Source of the DNA: Denitrificimonas caeni DSM 24390
GTDB lineage: Bacteria; Pseudomonadota; Gammaproteobacteria; Pseudomonadales; Pseudomonadaceae
Assembly: GCF_000421765.1 (NCBI RefSeq)
Contig: NZ_ATXQ01000006.1
Location: 124,001 to 188,000, forward strand
Direction: 5' to 3'
Length of the DNA: 64,000 bases
In this document: one piece after another, positions 52,198-60,131 of the stretch
Numbering within the stretch: position 1 is the first letter of the stretch
How the letters are laid out: every line of letters begins with the position of its first letter
Translations under genes and position numbers: made by a program
The notes under the pieces: model-generated
Told to the model about the DNA's origin: nothing
What the model saw: only the letters and a program-made list of their open reading frames with translations
Databases searched by the model: none

Positions 52198-52208
52198 GAT
52201 TTTATTCT

Positions 52209-52922
52209 ATGCAATTAAATAGCGACTTCAGTCAGCGCGTGGTCATCCGTCCTGAGCAATATGCCTTTGTCGATTCGCCCTTAGCTGGCGTCAGTCGCAT
52301 GATGCTTGAACGCGCCGGTGATGAGGTCGCGCGCGCCACCAGTATTGTGCGCTATGCCGCCGGCAGCGGTTATAGCGCGCACACCCATAATGGCGGCGAA
52401 GAAATCCTAGTATTAGCAGGCATCTTTTCCGACGAGCACGGTGATTACCCCACCGGGACTTATCTGCGTAATCCGCCCGGCACCTCGCATCAACCGTTCT
52501 CTAAGGATGGCTGCACTTTATTGGTCAAGCTCTGGCAATTTTCTGAAGACGACGCTACCCAACTGGCGTTACAGACCCAACAAGCCGATTGGTTGCCTGG
52601 TTTAGTCGATGGTTTATCAGTGCTGCCTTTGCATGAACACAATGGCGTTAATACAGCCTTGGTGCGCTGGGCAGCCCACACCCAATTTAATCGACATACA
52701 CATCCTGGCGGTGAAGAAATTTTGGTGCTCGAAGGTTTGTTTTGTGATGCGTTAGGTGAATACCCTGCTGGAAGCTGGCTTAGAAACCCAAGATACAGCA
52801 GTCACGCGCCTTTCACTCTTGAGCAAGGTGCGCTGATTTACGTCAAAGTTGGGCACATTGATGCAGGCTTAATGGGCGATGGTTTTATTGATGCACAGGC
52901 CGAAAAAGAGCAAGCCGTATGA
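52209..52922 (+). CDS. Double-cupin protein (ChrR-type)
   Basis: The 237-residue protein is made of two cupin repeats that resemble each other. The first has SAHTHNGGEEILVLAGIFSDEHGDYPTGTYLRNPPG and the second NRHTHPGGEEILVLEGLFCDALGEYPAGSWLRNP; each has the HxH...E metal ligands. It looks like the cupin part of ChrR-like anti-sigma proteins but lacks the zinc anti-sigma domain and has no sigma-factor gene beside it. A metal-dependent dioxygenase or sensor role is possible. Its stop overlaps the next gene by four bases (ATGA). Confidence 0.83.
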   Translation: MQLNSDFSQRVVIRPEQYAFVDSPLAGVSRMMLERAGDEVARATSIVRYAAGSGYSAHTHNGGEEILVLAGIFSDEHGDYPTGTYLRNPPGTSHQPFSKDGCTLLVKLWQFSEDDATQLALQTQQADWLPGLVDGLSVLPLHEHNGVNTALVRWAAHTQFNRHTHPGGEEILVLEGLFCDALGEYPAGSWLRNPRYSSHAPFTLEQGALIYVKVGHIDAGLMGDGFIDAQAEKEQAV

Positions 52923-53173
52923 ATCAGTTTGATCCCGCCAATCTGTCGCGCATTATCGAAATGGCTTGGGAAGATCGCACGCCTTTTGAAGCGATCGAGC
53001 AGCTCTATGGTTTGAATGAAAGCGCATTGATTGAACTGATGCGTAGCGAGCTCAAAGCCTCATCGTTTCGTTTGTGGCGCACGCGCGTTGGCGGTCGTAA
53101 AACCAAGCATCTGAAACTGCGCCATCCAGATATCAGCCGTGGCTACTGTGTTACGCAATATAAAATGCGCTAA
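52919..53173 (+). CDS. TIGR03643/DUF2805 family small protein
   Basis: An 84-residue protein with the family pattern MAWEDRTPFEAI, then LIELMRSELKASSFRLWRTR and VGGRKTKH. It is basic and has a helix-turn-helix-like helical half, so nucleic-acid contact is possible. The family is uncharacterised. Translationally coupled to the cupin gene by an ATGA overlap, third in the VOC-cupin operon. Confidence 0.85.
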   Translation: MNQFDPANLSRIIEMAWEDRTPFEAIEQLYGLNESALIELMRSELKASSFRLWRTRVGGRKTKHLKLRHPDISRGYCVTQYKMR

Positions 53174-53352
53174 AGCGCTGATTGCTAATTTTCAATATTC
53201 AAAGCTAAGCGTTTGTACTCTTATTTAACCTCTAAGCCGTATTCATCGAACATTACACAGAGTTTTAGAAGGCTTATTGATAGGCTTACTGAGCGACTTT
53301 ATATTCGCAAAGTTATGCAAAGTCTTACCCATAAACCGCTATAGGAATCATC

Positions 53353-53880
53353 ATGAAACCTGCATTATTCTTCTGCGCTATCTTGTGTGTATCGCAAGTT
53401 GCTTTTGCCGATAACTGCATTGAATTCGATCAGAAAAATTATTGTGAAGTTTGGCGCAATGCGCAAACAAGTATGCAAACCGTTGAGTTCTTAAGCAGCG
53501 GTGAATCGCTTGAGTCCTGGTCGACGATGATTACCGTACGAAACTATCCAGGGAAAACCGTCTTGAAAGACGTGATCCCAGAGTACATCAACAGTGTCAA
53601 ACCTATGTTTGCACTCAAGCCGGATCTGCTCACACCAGATGACTCAGCTAACTTAGAAGAAGTGTATTTTAGAATGCTGCTGTTAGCGCCCAATAAATCT
53701 CATTATGAATATGTCATTAATAAGTTTTATCGTGACGATGACTCATCGGTGAAATCAATTTTTTACTCGTATCGCATTCCGTTTTCTCCAACAGTCGACT
53801 ATGACCAAGTCACTCAAAACCGCAATGGTTGGACGCAGCAATTGCAAGCGCTCTCCATCGATGAATATTTAGCTCAGTAA
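53353..53880 (+). CDS. Secreted or periplasmic protein of unknown function
   Basis: A 175-residue protein with a signal peptide (MKPALFFCAILCVSQVAFA, cleavage before DN). The mature part has one likely disulfide pair (C22 and C30, NCIEFDQKNYCEVW). It contains no motif I recognise. TAGGAATC precedes the ATG. Single gene; no clear neighbour link. Confidence 0.7.
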   Translation: MKPALFFCAILCVSQVAFADNCIEFDQKNYCEVWRNAQTSMQTVEFLSSGESLESWSTMITVRNYPGKTVLKDVIPEYINSVKPMFALKPDLLTPDDSANLEEVYFRMLLLAPNKSHYEYVINKFYRDDDSSVKSIFYSYRIPFSPTVDYDQVTQNRNGWTQQLQALSIDEYLAQ

Positions 53881-54049
53881 CACTTCTAGAAAACAGCACT
53901 GTTCGTTACGCTCTTTCCCTGTCTGCCTACAGCTGTAGCAAAGTAGCTTTAAATCTTCAGCAGGTGCTAAGGTGTTGCCTTATTTACCGCACGCCAAACC
54001 TGTTTTCAATTTCAATACGCAAGCCCATTGATGATAAGAAACACAGGCA

Positions 54050-54970
54050 GTGCCTGCCCTATCAAAAAATTTTGCTTTGCAGGTGCCCACCTTGTACGAT
54101 GAATTAGAGTTTAACCACGATGACGAACTGATCGATGAGCTCAGAGACCTTGGCTACGACTTGGGTGATCACTCTTTATCTGAGTCAGATTTTAGAGACT
54201 TGGATTTTGACGAGTACGACTCAGGCGGCGCAGATATTATTTTAGACGTGCCCTATGTGCCCAGCGATGAAAAAATCGTCAGTGCCATGCTCGACTTAGC
54301 CCAGGTCACCAGCCAAGACATACTCTATGACCTCGGCTGTGGCGATGGTCGTATCGTTGTCGCTGCAGCGTTAGAGCGCAATACCCACGGCGTCGGCATT
54401 GATGTAGACCCAATGCGCATCACTGAAGCCATTGAGTACGCCGGGCATACCGGTGTTGAGCATTTAGTCCATTTTATTGAAGATGATTTACTCGAAGCTG
54501 AATTTGGCAATGCCACAGTGGTCACCCTGTATCTACTTGATTTGGTTAACTTGCAACTCAGACCACGATTGCTGGATGAGCTACGCCCTGGTACGCGAAT
54601 CGTTTCGCACGCTTTTGATATGGGCGACTGGAAACCTGACCAACGTCAAAACTGCGGCAGTATAAATCTGTATAAATGGATTGTACCGGCAAAAGTAGCC
54701 GGTATTTGGGAGTGGCAAGCAACGACCGGTGAAGCCTACCGTGTCGAGCTTAAGCAGAAATATCAGCAAGTCACGGGTAAAGCATGGATTGATGGCGCAG
54801 CAGCCCAGCTAAAAAGTGTTTTGTTGAGCGGAGATTTAATCGAACTGCAGATTAAAAAAGATGCCAGCAGTCGCCCTGTCAGTTTTGTCATGCGCTGTGC
54901 GAGCAAACAATGGCTGGCGGTTGATGGAAACCTGCAAGCGAGCGCAGCAATTAAAATAGTAAACAGCTGA
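54050..54970 (+). CDS. SAM-dependent methyltransferase with acidic N-terminus
   Basis: The 306-residue protein starts with an unusual acidic stretch (residues 15-65: DELEFNHDDELIDELRDL and DFDEYDSG), followed by VPYVPSDEKIVSAMLDLA. The SAM core is YDLGCGDGRIVVAAA with GIDVDPMRI and FIEDDLLEA. A C-terminal beta region of about 80 residues follows. The strong strand-4 LYLLDLVNLQLRP is typical of the family that has NLLP-like catalytic loops. The start is uncertain: GTG at 54050 lacks a good ribosome site, and later GTG/TTG codons are possible. Substrate unknown. Confidence 0.75.
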   Translation: MPALSKNFALQVPTLYDELEFNHDDELIDELRDLGYDLGDHSLSESDFRDLDFDEYDSGGADIILDVPYVPSDEKIVSAMLDLAQVTSQDILYDLGCGDGRIVVAAALERNTHGVGIDVDPMRITEAIEYAGHTGVEHLVHFIEDDLLEAEFGNATVVTLYLLDLVNLQLRPRLLDELRPGTRIVSHAFDMGDWKPDQRQNCGSINLYKWIVPAKVAGIWEWQATTGEAYRVELKQKYQQVTGKAWIDGAAAQLKSVLLSGDLIELQIKKDASSRPVSFVMRCASKQWLAVDGNLQASAAIKIVNS

Positions 54971-54990
54971 ATATTCCTATTAAATTCAAA

Positions 54991-55029
54991 CTATTTATTT
55001 ATATTGTTAAAATATATATAAATAAATAG
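54991..55029. promoter_or_regulatory. AT-rich inverted repeat upstream of the cytochrome operon
   Basis: CTATTTATTTATAT (54991-55004) and ATATAAATAAATAG (55016-55029) pair perfectly over 14 bp around an 11-base loop. It lies 20 bp after the methyltransferase stop and about 105 bp before the triheme cytochrome start. It may be an operator or a weak terminator. Confidence 0.45.
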
Positions 55030-55134
55030 TAAGATAGCCGCCGAATTAAAATTAATTACATAATCGGCAGATATAACAGATGCCAAAACTAATCATCAAC
55101 GATGGCAAATCTCTTGCCTGATGGAGTGCGGCTT

Positions 55135-56517
55135 ATGAAAAAGTGGCCATTAACAATTGTTATCGCAGGTGTCGGGGGATTGGCACTGGCGTTCGGTTTG
55201 GCGCAAGTGCTACCCAATTTACGTACCAGCACCAGCACGATCGAAGTCAATATTAACGACCCAGAATTGATCAAAAAAGGCGAATACATCGCGCGGACAG
55301 CCGATTGCGTCGCCTGCCACACCACCCTTAACGGCGAAAAATTTGCTGGTGGGTTACCGATGTTAACGCCGCTGGGCGCGATCTATTCCACCAACATCAC
55401 TCCAGATAAAGAAACAGGTATCGGCAATTACAGCTTTGTCGATTTCACTAACGCCACCAAGCATGGCGTGCGCAAAGATAACAGTGCGCTCTACCCGGCA
55501 ATGCCCTACCCGTCTTACCAAATCATGCCTGACGAAGACATGGCGGCGATGTACGCCTACTTTATGTCAGGTGTAAAAGCCGTTAAACAAGCGAACAAGC
55601 CCAGCGAGATGCCACCGGTGCTGAACTGGCGCTGGCCGTTGGCCTACTGGCAGTTTCTCTTTGCTCCAGAGCGCACTTTTGTCCCAGAAACGGATGACGC
55701 CGTATTGGCACGCGGTCAGTATCTTATCGAAGGCCCCGGCCACTGTGGCTCTTGTCATACCGAGCGCGGGATCGGCTTCCAAGAAGTTGCCCTATCTAAC
55801 GCTGACTCTGAAGAGTTTTTAAGTGGTGCGGTGATCGACGGCTGGCGCGCAAAAAGCCTGCGTGGCGAGCATGACGGTTTGGCTATTTGGAGCACCGCAG
55901 AGCTAGTGGACTTCTTTAAAACCGGACGCACTGACATCACCGCAGCCTTCGGTGCGATGGCTGAAGTGGTTGAGCACAGTACCCAATACATGACTGAAGA
56001 TGATCTTTACGCCATGTCCGCGTATTTAAAAACCCTCAGCCCCAAGCCTGGCGAACCTGTAACAATCACAGCTAAAGTCGATACCACAACCCAGAAATTA
56101 CTGGATGGTGTCTATGACTCACGCGGTGCAATTTTATACGCTGAATACTGCCAAATCTGCCACCGTGCTGACGGTAAAGGTGTGCCGCGTATTTTCCCAG
56201 CGCTAGACGGCAACAGCGCGGTCTATTCACGTGATGCTGACTCGGTACTGCAAATCACCCTAAGCGGCGGTCGGATGCCAGATACGCCACATGACCGCAT
56301 GGCTTTTACCATGCCTGAGTTCATCAATCTCAGTGATGCTGACGTTGCCGAAGTGGTCAACTACATCCGCAACAGTTGGACCAACCAAGGCAGTACAGTG
56401 GATGTCGATGATGTGGTGCAAATGCGTCACTTCCTCAGTAAAAAACCTAAAGCCGGCACGGACTTTCCACCTGATTTAAGTATTACTGCAGCAGCACAAG
56501 GAGCAAACCATGAATAA
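55135..56517 (+). CDS. Triheme cytochrome c (alcohol/gluconate dehydrogenase subunit type)
   Basis: The 460-residue protein has an N-terminal signal/anchor (TIVIAGVGGLALAFGLAQ) and three heme c motifs: CVACH (C58-H62), CGSCH (C204-H208) and CQICH (C339-H343). The arrangement and stretches such as MLTPLGAIYSTNITPDKETG match the cytochrome subunit of quinoprotein or flavoprotein dehydrogenases. No dehydrogenase subunit is encoded here; instead tsdA follows with an 8-bp overlap. It may accept electrons from TsdA in place of the usual TsdB. ATG 55135 has GGAG 8 bases ahead. Confidence 0.88.
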   Translation: MKKWPLTIVIAGVGGLALAFGLAQVLPNLRTSTSTIEVNINDPELIKKGEYIARTADCVACHTTLNGEKFAGGLPMLTPLGAIYSTNITPDKETGIGNYSFVDFTNATKHGVRKDNSALYPAMPYPSYQIMPDEDMAAMYAYFMSGVKAVKQANKPSEMPPVLNWRWPLAYWQFLFAPERTFVPETDDAVLARGQYLIEGPGHCGSCHTERGIGFQEVALSNADSEEFLSGAVIDGWRAKSLRGEHDGLAIWSTAELVDFFKTGRTDITAAFGAMAEVVEHSTQYMTEDDLYAMSAYLKTLSPKPGEPVTITAKVDTTTQKLLDGVYDSRGAILYAEYCQICHRADGKGVPRIFPALDGNSAVYSRDADSVLQITLSGGRMPDTPHDRMAFTMPEFINLSDADVAEVVNYIRNSWTNQGSTVDVDDVVQMRHFLSKKPKAGTDFPPDLSITAAAQGANHE

Positions 56518-57457
56518 ATCACTATTCAATCTGCCTGACGTTGCTAGCGCTAGCGTTGTAAAAGTCTCGATGACGGCACTGGCTGTCGCTATCTGCACTT
56601 TTGCTCTCAGCGGTTGTGATTCACCCAAACCCATCGAACGTAATGCTACGCAGTTTGATTTGGTCACCACCGATGATGCCAACGAAGATATCGGCACCTA
56701 TATTCTCCCGCAAGACACAGCGATCTTGAAAGAGCCCAATGCTGAGCAGATTTTCTACGGCAAACGCTTACTCAATGAAACCAAGCGTCTGATGCCGGAG
56801 CATGTGGGTGCACAGATGAACTGTAATAGTTGCCATATCTCACAGGGTAAAATCCCGCTGGGCGACCCGTACATCAACAGCTACAACTTCTACCCGCGAG
56901 TCATGCCGCGTGCTGAAAAAATGGTTGATTTAGAGATGCGGATCAACGGTTGCTTCCAACGCTCCATGAACGGTAAGCCGGTAGACCGCGAGTCAGCTGA
57001 AATGAAGGCAATGGTTGCTTATATGAAGTGGCTCTCACAAAACGTACCTAAAAATCAAAAAGTCGATATCAGCAATGCCGGTAAAGTTGATGAGTCATTG
57101 GTTGGCGACCCAGTACGCGGAGAAGTCATCTACCAGGTGCAATGTGCAACCTGTCATGGCGACAATGGTGAAGGCATTAAAGACAGCCGTGGCGATATTG
57201 TCTTCCCTCCGCTGTGGGGTGATGAGTCGTTTAATATCGGTGCCGGCATGGCGCGGACTTACAAAGCAGCGGCTTTTGTTAAATACAATATGCCTATGGG
57301 TATTCAAACCAAAGGGCTTTGGGGTCACGGTAACGTGTTAAGCGATCAAGATGCGGTTGACGTTGCACAATTCTTCACCCATAAGCCGCGCCCTGATTTC
57401 CCCGGCAAAGTGAATGACTGGCCAACGGGTAAAAAACCAAAAGACGCGCGCTATTAA
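56510..57457 (+). CDS. tsdA: Diheme thiosulfate dehydrogenase (TsdA-type lipoprotein)
   Basis: The 315-residue diheme cytochrome has a lipobox LSGC (C36) and two heme motifs, CNSCH (C105-H109) and CATCH (C212-H216). Between them is MRINGCFQRSMNGKPV with C148, matching the cysteine that is the unusual axial ligand of the first heme in TsdA. TsdA joins two thiosulfates into tetrathionate (or does the reverse) in the periplasm. TsdA is often soluble; a lipid anchor is noteworthy. Translationally coupled to the triheme cytochrome. The assignment rests on the C148 motif and length. Confidence 0.8.
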   Translation: MNKSLFNLPDVASASVVKVSMTALAVAICTFALSGCDSPKPIERNATQFDLVTTDDANEDIGTYILPQDTAILKEPNAEQIFYGKRLLNETKRLMPEHVGAQMNCNSCHISQGKIPLGDPYINSYNFYPRVMPRAEKMVDLEMRINGCFQRSMNGKPVDRESAEMKAMVAYMKWLSQNVPKNQKVDISNAGKVDESLVGDPVRGEVIYQVQCATCHGDNGEGIKDSRGDIVFPPLWGDESFNIGAGMARTYKAAAFVKYNMPMGIQTKGLWGHGNVLSDQDAVDVAQFFTHKPRPDFPGKVNDWPTGKKPKDARY

Positions 57458-57481
57458 CAGAGCGTTTGAATACTAGATGGG

Positions 57482-57517
57482 AAAAAGCGCCACTTGCCTC
57501 CCTGCACGTGGCACTTT
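57482..57517 (-). terminator. Rho-independent terminator after the DUF294 gene
   Basis: On the minus strand AAAGTGCCAC and GTGGCGCTTT form a stem with a purine-rich loop, followed by TTTTTC. It lies about 85 bp after the stop of the minus-strand gene and may also end tsdA transcription. Confidence 0.75.
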
Positions 57518-57601
57518 GAATGGCTATCGCGGATATAACTCGTCCAGACAGAGGGTTGGCTTTATTGCTTACTAAAGTAAGCCGCATAACACCGCACGTT
57601 G

Positions 57602-59443
57602 CTAGTAGGTCAAGTGATAACGATGGATCAAATACTTTTTAAAGTCCTTCACTACGGTCAGAGCATCGCGTAATAGCTGCCGCTCTAGCGCGGTTAGCAT
57701 TTTAATGTTGATCTCGTTCGGCGCTTTATCATACTCAACAGGATCGTCACTGTAGCGCTCCATTTGCTGTTGCAAACGCACCTGAACAAAGTAACTCAGC
57801 GCCTCAGCCAAGTTATCGGCCAGTTCTTTATGCAACACGCCACGCTCCACTAGAATCTCTAAGCGTTTAAAGGTGTTGGTGTCGGCAATTTTATTTTCTA
57901 AAGCGATGCTGCGCACACCGTGCACAATCGGGAACACCCCAGCCTTTTTAATATCCAGCCCAGCGCTGTCTTTCAGTCGTCCGAAAAACGTTAATGGCGT
58001 ATCAAAGCGCAAGGAAGCTTTAGCAAAATGAGCAAAGAAAATCTCATTGTCTTGAATACGGCGAAAGAAACTATTACGCGCCACTTTAAATAACGCAGTG
58101 TTACCCGCCACAGGCTTACTATCGCTGGCAATAGCGAGGTTCATCGTCGCCTCACCCTCAAAACTTTTACTCCAGCGCGTTAGCTTTTCTGTCCACTGCT
58201 TGGTGGAATTCACCCACTCTGGATTTGACACCATAATGTTGCCTGGGCATGGCGGAAAACCAAATGAAATCAGTGTTTCACTGAATGTATTCATGACCGT
58301 ATGCATCTGCGGCCAATCCAAGCCGTCACGATAAATCAATCCATTATCCTGATCGGTTTTCATGATTTGTTCGCCGCGTCCTTCTGAACCCATCACAATC
58401 AAACAGACATGTGGGTGCACTTCCAGCGGCACAATCAAGTCAAACAACTTGCTCAAAATCTGGCTATTGAGTGCGGCCAATAACTCCATCACAAAACGGG
58501 TTTTCACCCCGGTGGAAATTAAGCCGCGAATTAAATCAGCCAAGCCAAATGATGCGGCACGTAACTCTTCAATGCTCTGCGCTCGCTCCACGCGTAAGCC
58601 AATCACATGGGAATGACTGGAAAAGTGACTGAGCACATCTGTCAACTCAACCACACCAAGCAACTTACGCTTAGCATCCATCACCACCACTCGCTCAATA
58701 CGCTGCTGCGTCATAATAATCAGCGCGCTAAACAAATAATCATCGGGACTGATACTGATCAAGCGGTAACTGGCAATTTGCGAGACATCGGTTGTTAGTG
58801 GTAAACGCTCAATAATCACCGCATCGAGTAAATCGGTGCCAGTGACCATGCCGTAGCGGTTACCCTTTTTAGCTAACAAACAATCGGCTTTCTGCTCGCG
58901 CATCAGACGTGTGGCGTCCTCAATAGAGGTGCCTTCATCAACAATCAGCGGTTCACGAATATTGCTATCGGCAATGCGCGACAGCATAAACTCGGCCATA
59001 TCTTGATTGTCTGCATGCTGAGCTAAAATCTGCCGTTTAGCGGTTAAACTTTGCTGAAAGTAATCTGCAAACAGTGGGTTGCTGTCAATTAAATCAAGCA
59101 AGATTTGCGTTGGAATTAAGTGACACAAGGTTGCTTCAACAGCAATGAAGTTATGAATCGCATGGCCATTAAACACTGACCAACTGCCAAAATACTCGCC
59201 AGCCTCATAATGCATAAAGGCGGTTTGTTGCTGGACTAATTGTTCGCTTGGTTGCGCGCTGCACTCACTTTCAGCGACACGTCCTTTAAGCAGAACAAAT
59301 ACACCTTGCGACGGCTCTCCGGCCGCAATCAAGATATCTAAAGGCTGATATTCTCTGCGCTCAATATTTTCAAGCAACAGGGCTTTTTCACTGTCGGTCA
59401 ACAAGCTAAAAGGCACGTGATCAACATTAAAAGTATCTGGCAT
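57602..59443 (-). CDS. cNMP-binding/CBS/DUF294 nucleotidyltransferase-like protein
   Basis: The 613-residue protein has, in order, a cyclic-nucleotide-binding domain (about 10-135), two CBS domains (about 165-275) and a DUF294 nucleotidyltransferase-like domain. The last has GSEGRGEQIMKTDQDNGLIY, which supplies the G-S and D-x-D active-site pattern, and a C-terminal helical domain. Such proteins are usually encoded near acetate-type symporters and are thought to signal or modify in response to nucleotides or carbon. It follows the symporter cluster after one small gene. Good ribosome site (GAGGAG). Confidence 0.88.
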   Translation of the reverse strand: MPDTFNVDHVPFSLLTDSEKALLLENIERREYQPLDILIAAGEPSQGVFVLLKGRVAESECSAQPSEQLVQQQTAFMHYEAGEYFGSWSVFNGHAIHNFIAVEATLCHLIPTQILLDLIDSNPLFADYFQQSLTAKRQILAQHADNQDMAEFMLSRIADSNIREPLIVDEGTSIEDATRLMREQKADCLLAKKGNRYGMVTGTDLLDAVIIERLPLTTDVSQIASYRLISISPDDYLFSALIIMTQQRIERVVVMDAKRKLLGVVELTDVLSHFSSHSHVIGLRVERAQSIEELRAASFGLADLIRGLISTGVKTRFVMELLAALNSQILSKLFDLIVPLEVHPHVCLIVMGSEGRGEQIMKTDQDNGLIYRDGLDWPQMHTVMNTFSETLISFGFPPCPGNIMVSNPEWVNSTKQWTEKLTRWSKSFEGEATMNLAIASDSKPVAGNTALFKVARNSFFRRIQDNEIFFAHFAKASLRFDTPLTFFGRLKDSAGLDIKKAGVFPIVHGVRSIALENKIADTNTFKRLEILVERGVLHKELADNLAEALSYFVQVRLQQQMERYSDDPVEYDKAPNEINIKMLTALERQLLRDALTVVKDFKKYLIHRYHLTY

Positions 59444-59517
59444 TCTGCAACTCCTCTTGCCTCAGCCAATTAGAGACACCTAAGGTGCCGTCAATTCCTT
59501 GGCAACGCTATACTCAC

Positions 59518-60033
59518 TTAGTTGGAGGACTGACATACCGCAACGAATAGTGGGCTATCACGTTCAACAAGCTGAGGTTGCTTGGAGAGCACTTGCTGCT
59601 CATCGCTCACCGCAATTCTTTGCGCTTCAGTGCAATTCATCACATAGCGCTGATGTGTTACCACATCGATGTACTTCTTCTCAAAACGGTACTCAATAAA
59701 TTCCACCAGTGTTAAACCATCAAGATTACGAACTTGAAGATTATTGGTATCCACTACGGTAAACACCGTTGTCATTGGGTAAAAAAACGTCCATGGACGC
59801 CAGAACACTTCGCCTTGCTGGCTCGAGGTCACCACAGAGCCTTCTGGCTGACGTGAAGACTGATGATCAAACCAGTTGTATTCAAAATAAATCTGATAAC
59901 CGAGCATGCCTAAGCCGGCAAACCCAGGAATAATCCACTTCGGTAGTTTCTGTCTAGATATTGAGCGCAGTAAAAAAGCGATGCCGGCGGCGCCCAAACC
60001 TGCACTGAATGTTGCAACTAAATGCCAAATCAT
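59518..60033 (-). CDS. Two-helix membrane protein of unknown function
   Basis: The 171-residue protein has two N-terminal membrane helices (about residues 3-22 and 33-51) and a soluble C-terminal part with FWRPWTFFYPM and YIDVVTHQRYVMNC. It occurs between a DUF294 protein and a symporter, and similar small proteins are seen in this position in pseudomonads. Function unknown; it probably belongs to the acetate-transport locus but follows a terminator. Confidence 0.72.
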   Translation of the reverse strand: MIWHLVATFSAGLGAAGIAFLLRSISRQKLPKWIIPGFAGLGMLGYQIYFEYNWFDHQSSRQPEGSVVTSSQQGEVFWRPWTFFYPMTTVFTVVDTNNLQVRNLDGLTLVEFIEYRFEKKYIDVVTHQRYVMNCTEAQRIAVSDEQQVLSKQPQLVERDSPLFVAVCQSSN

Positions 60034-60054
60034 AGGTATCTCTTCTTGTTATAA

Positions 60055-60083
60055 ATAAAACGGGCCTCAATCAAGAAGCCCGT
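60055..60083 (-). terminator. Rho-independent terminator after the symporter
   Basis: On the minus strand ACGGGC and GCCCGT pair around TTCTTGATTGAG, followed by TTTTATTT. It lies 50-75 bp after the symporter stop. Confidence 0.85.
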
Positions 60084-60131
60084 GGTGTTACGTGTCTAAG
60101 CAACTAATGCTACCTAGCTATTACTTGATCA

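Noticed and set aside
57075-57341. Reading frames on both strands inside tsdA
   Set aside because: They are out-of-frame shadows of the heme protein gene and have no ribosome site.
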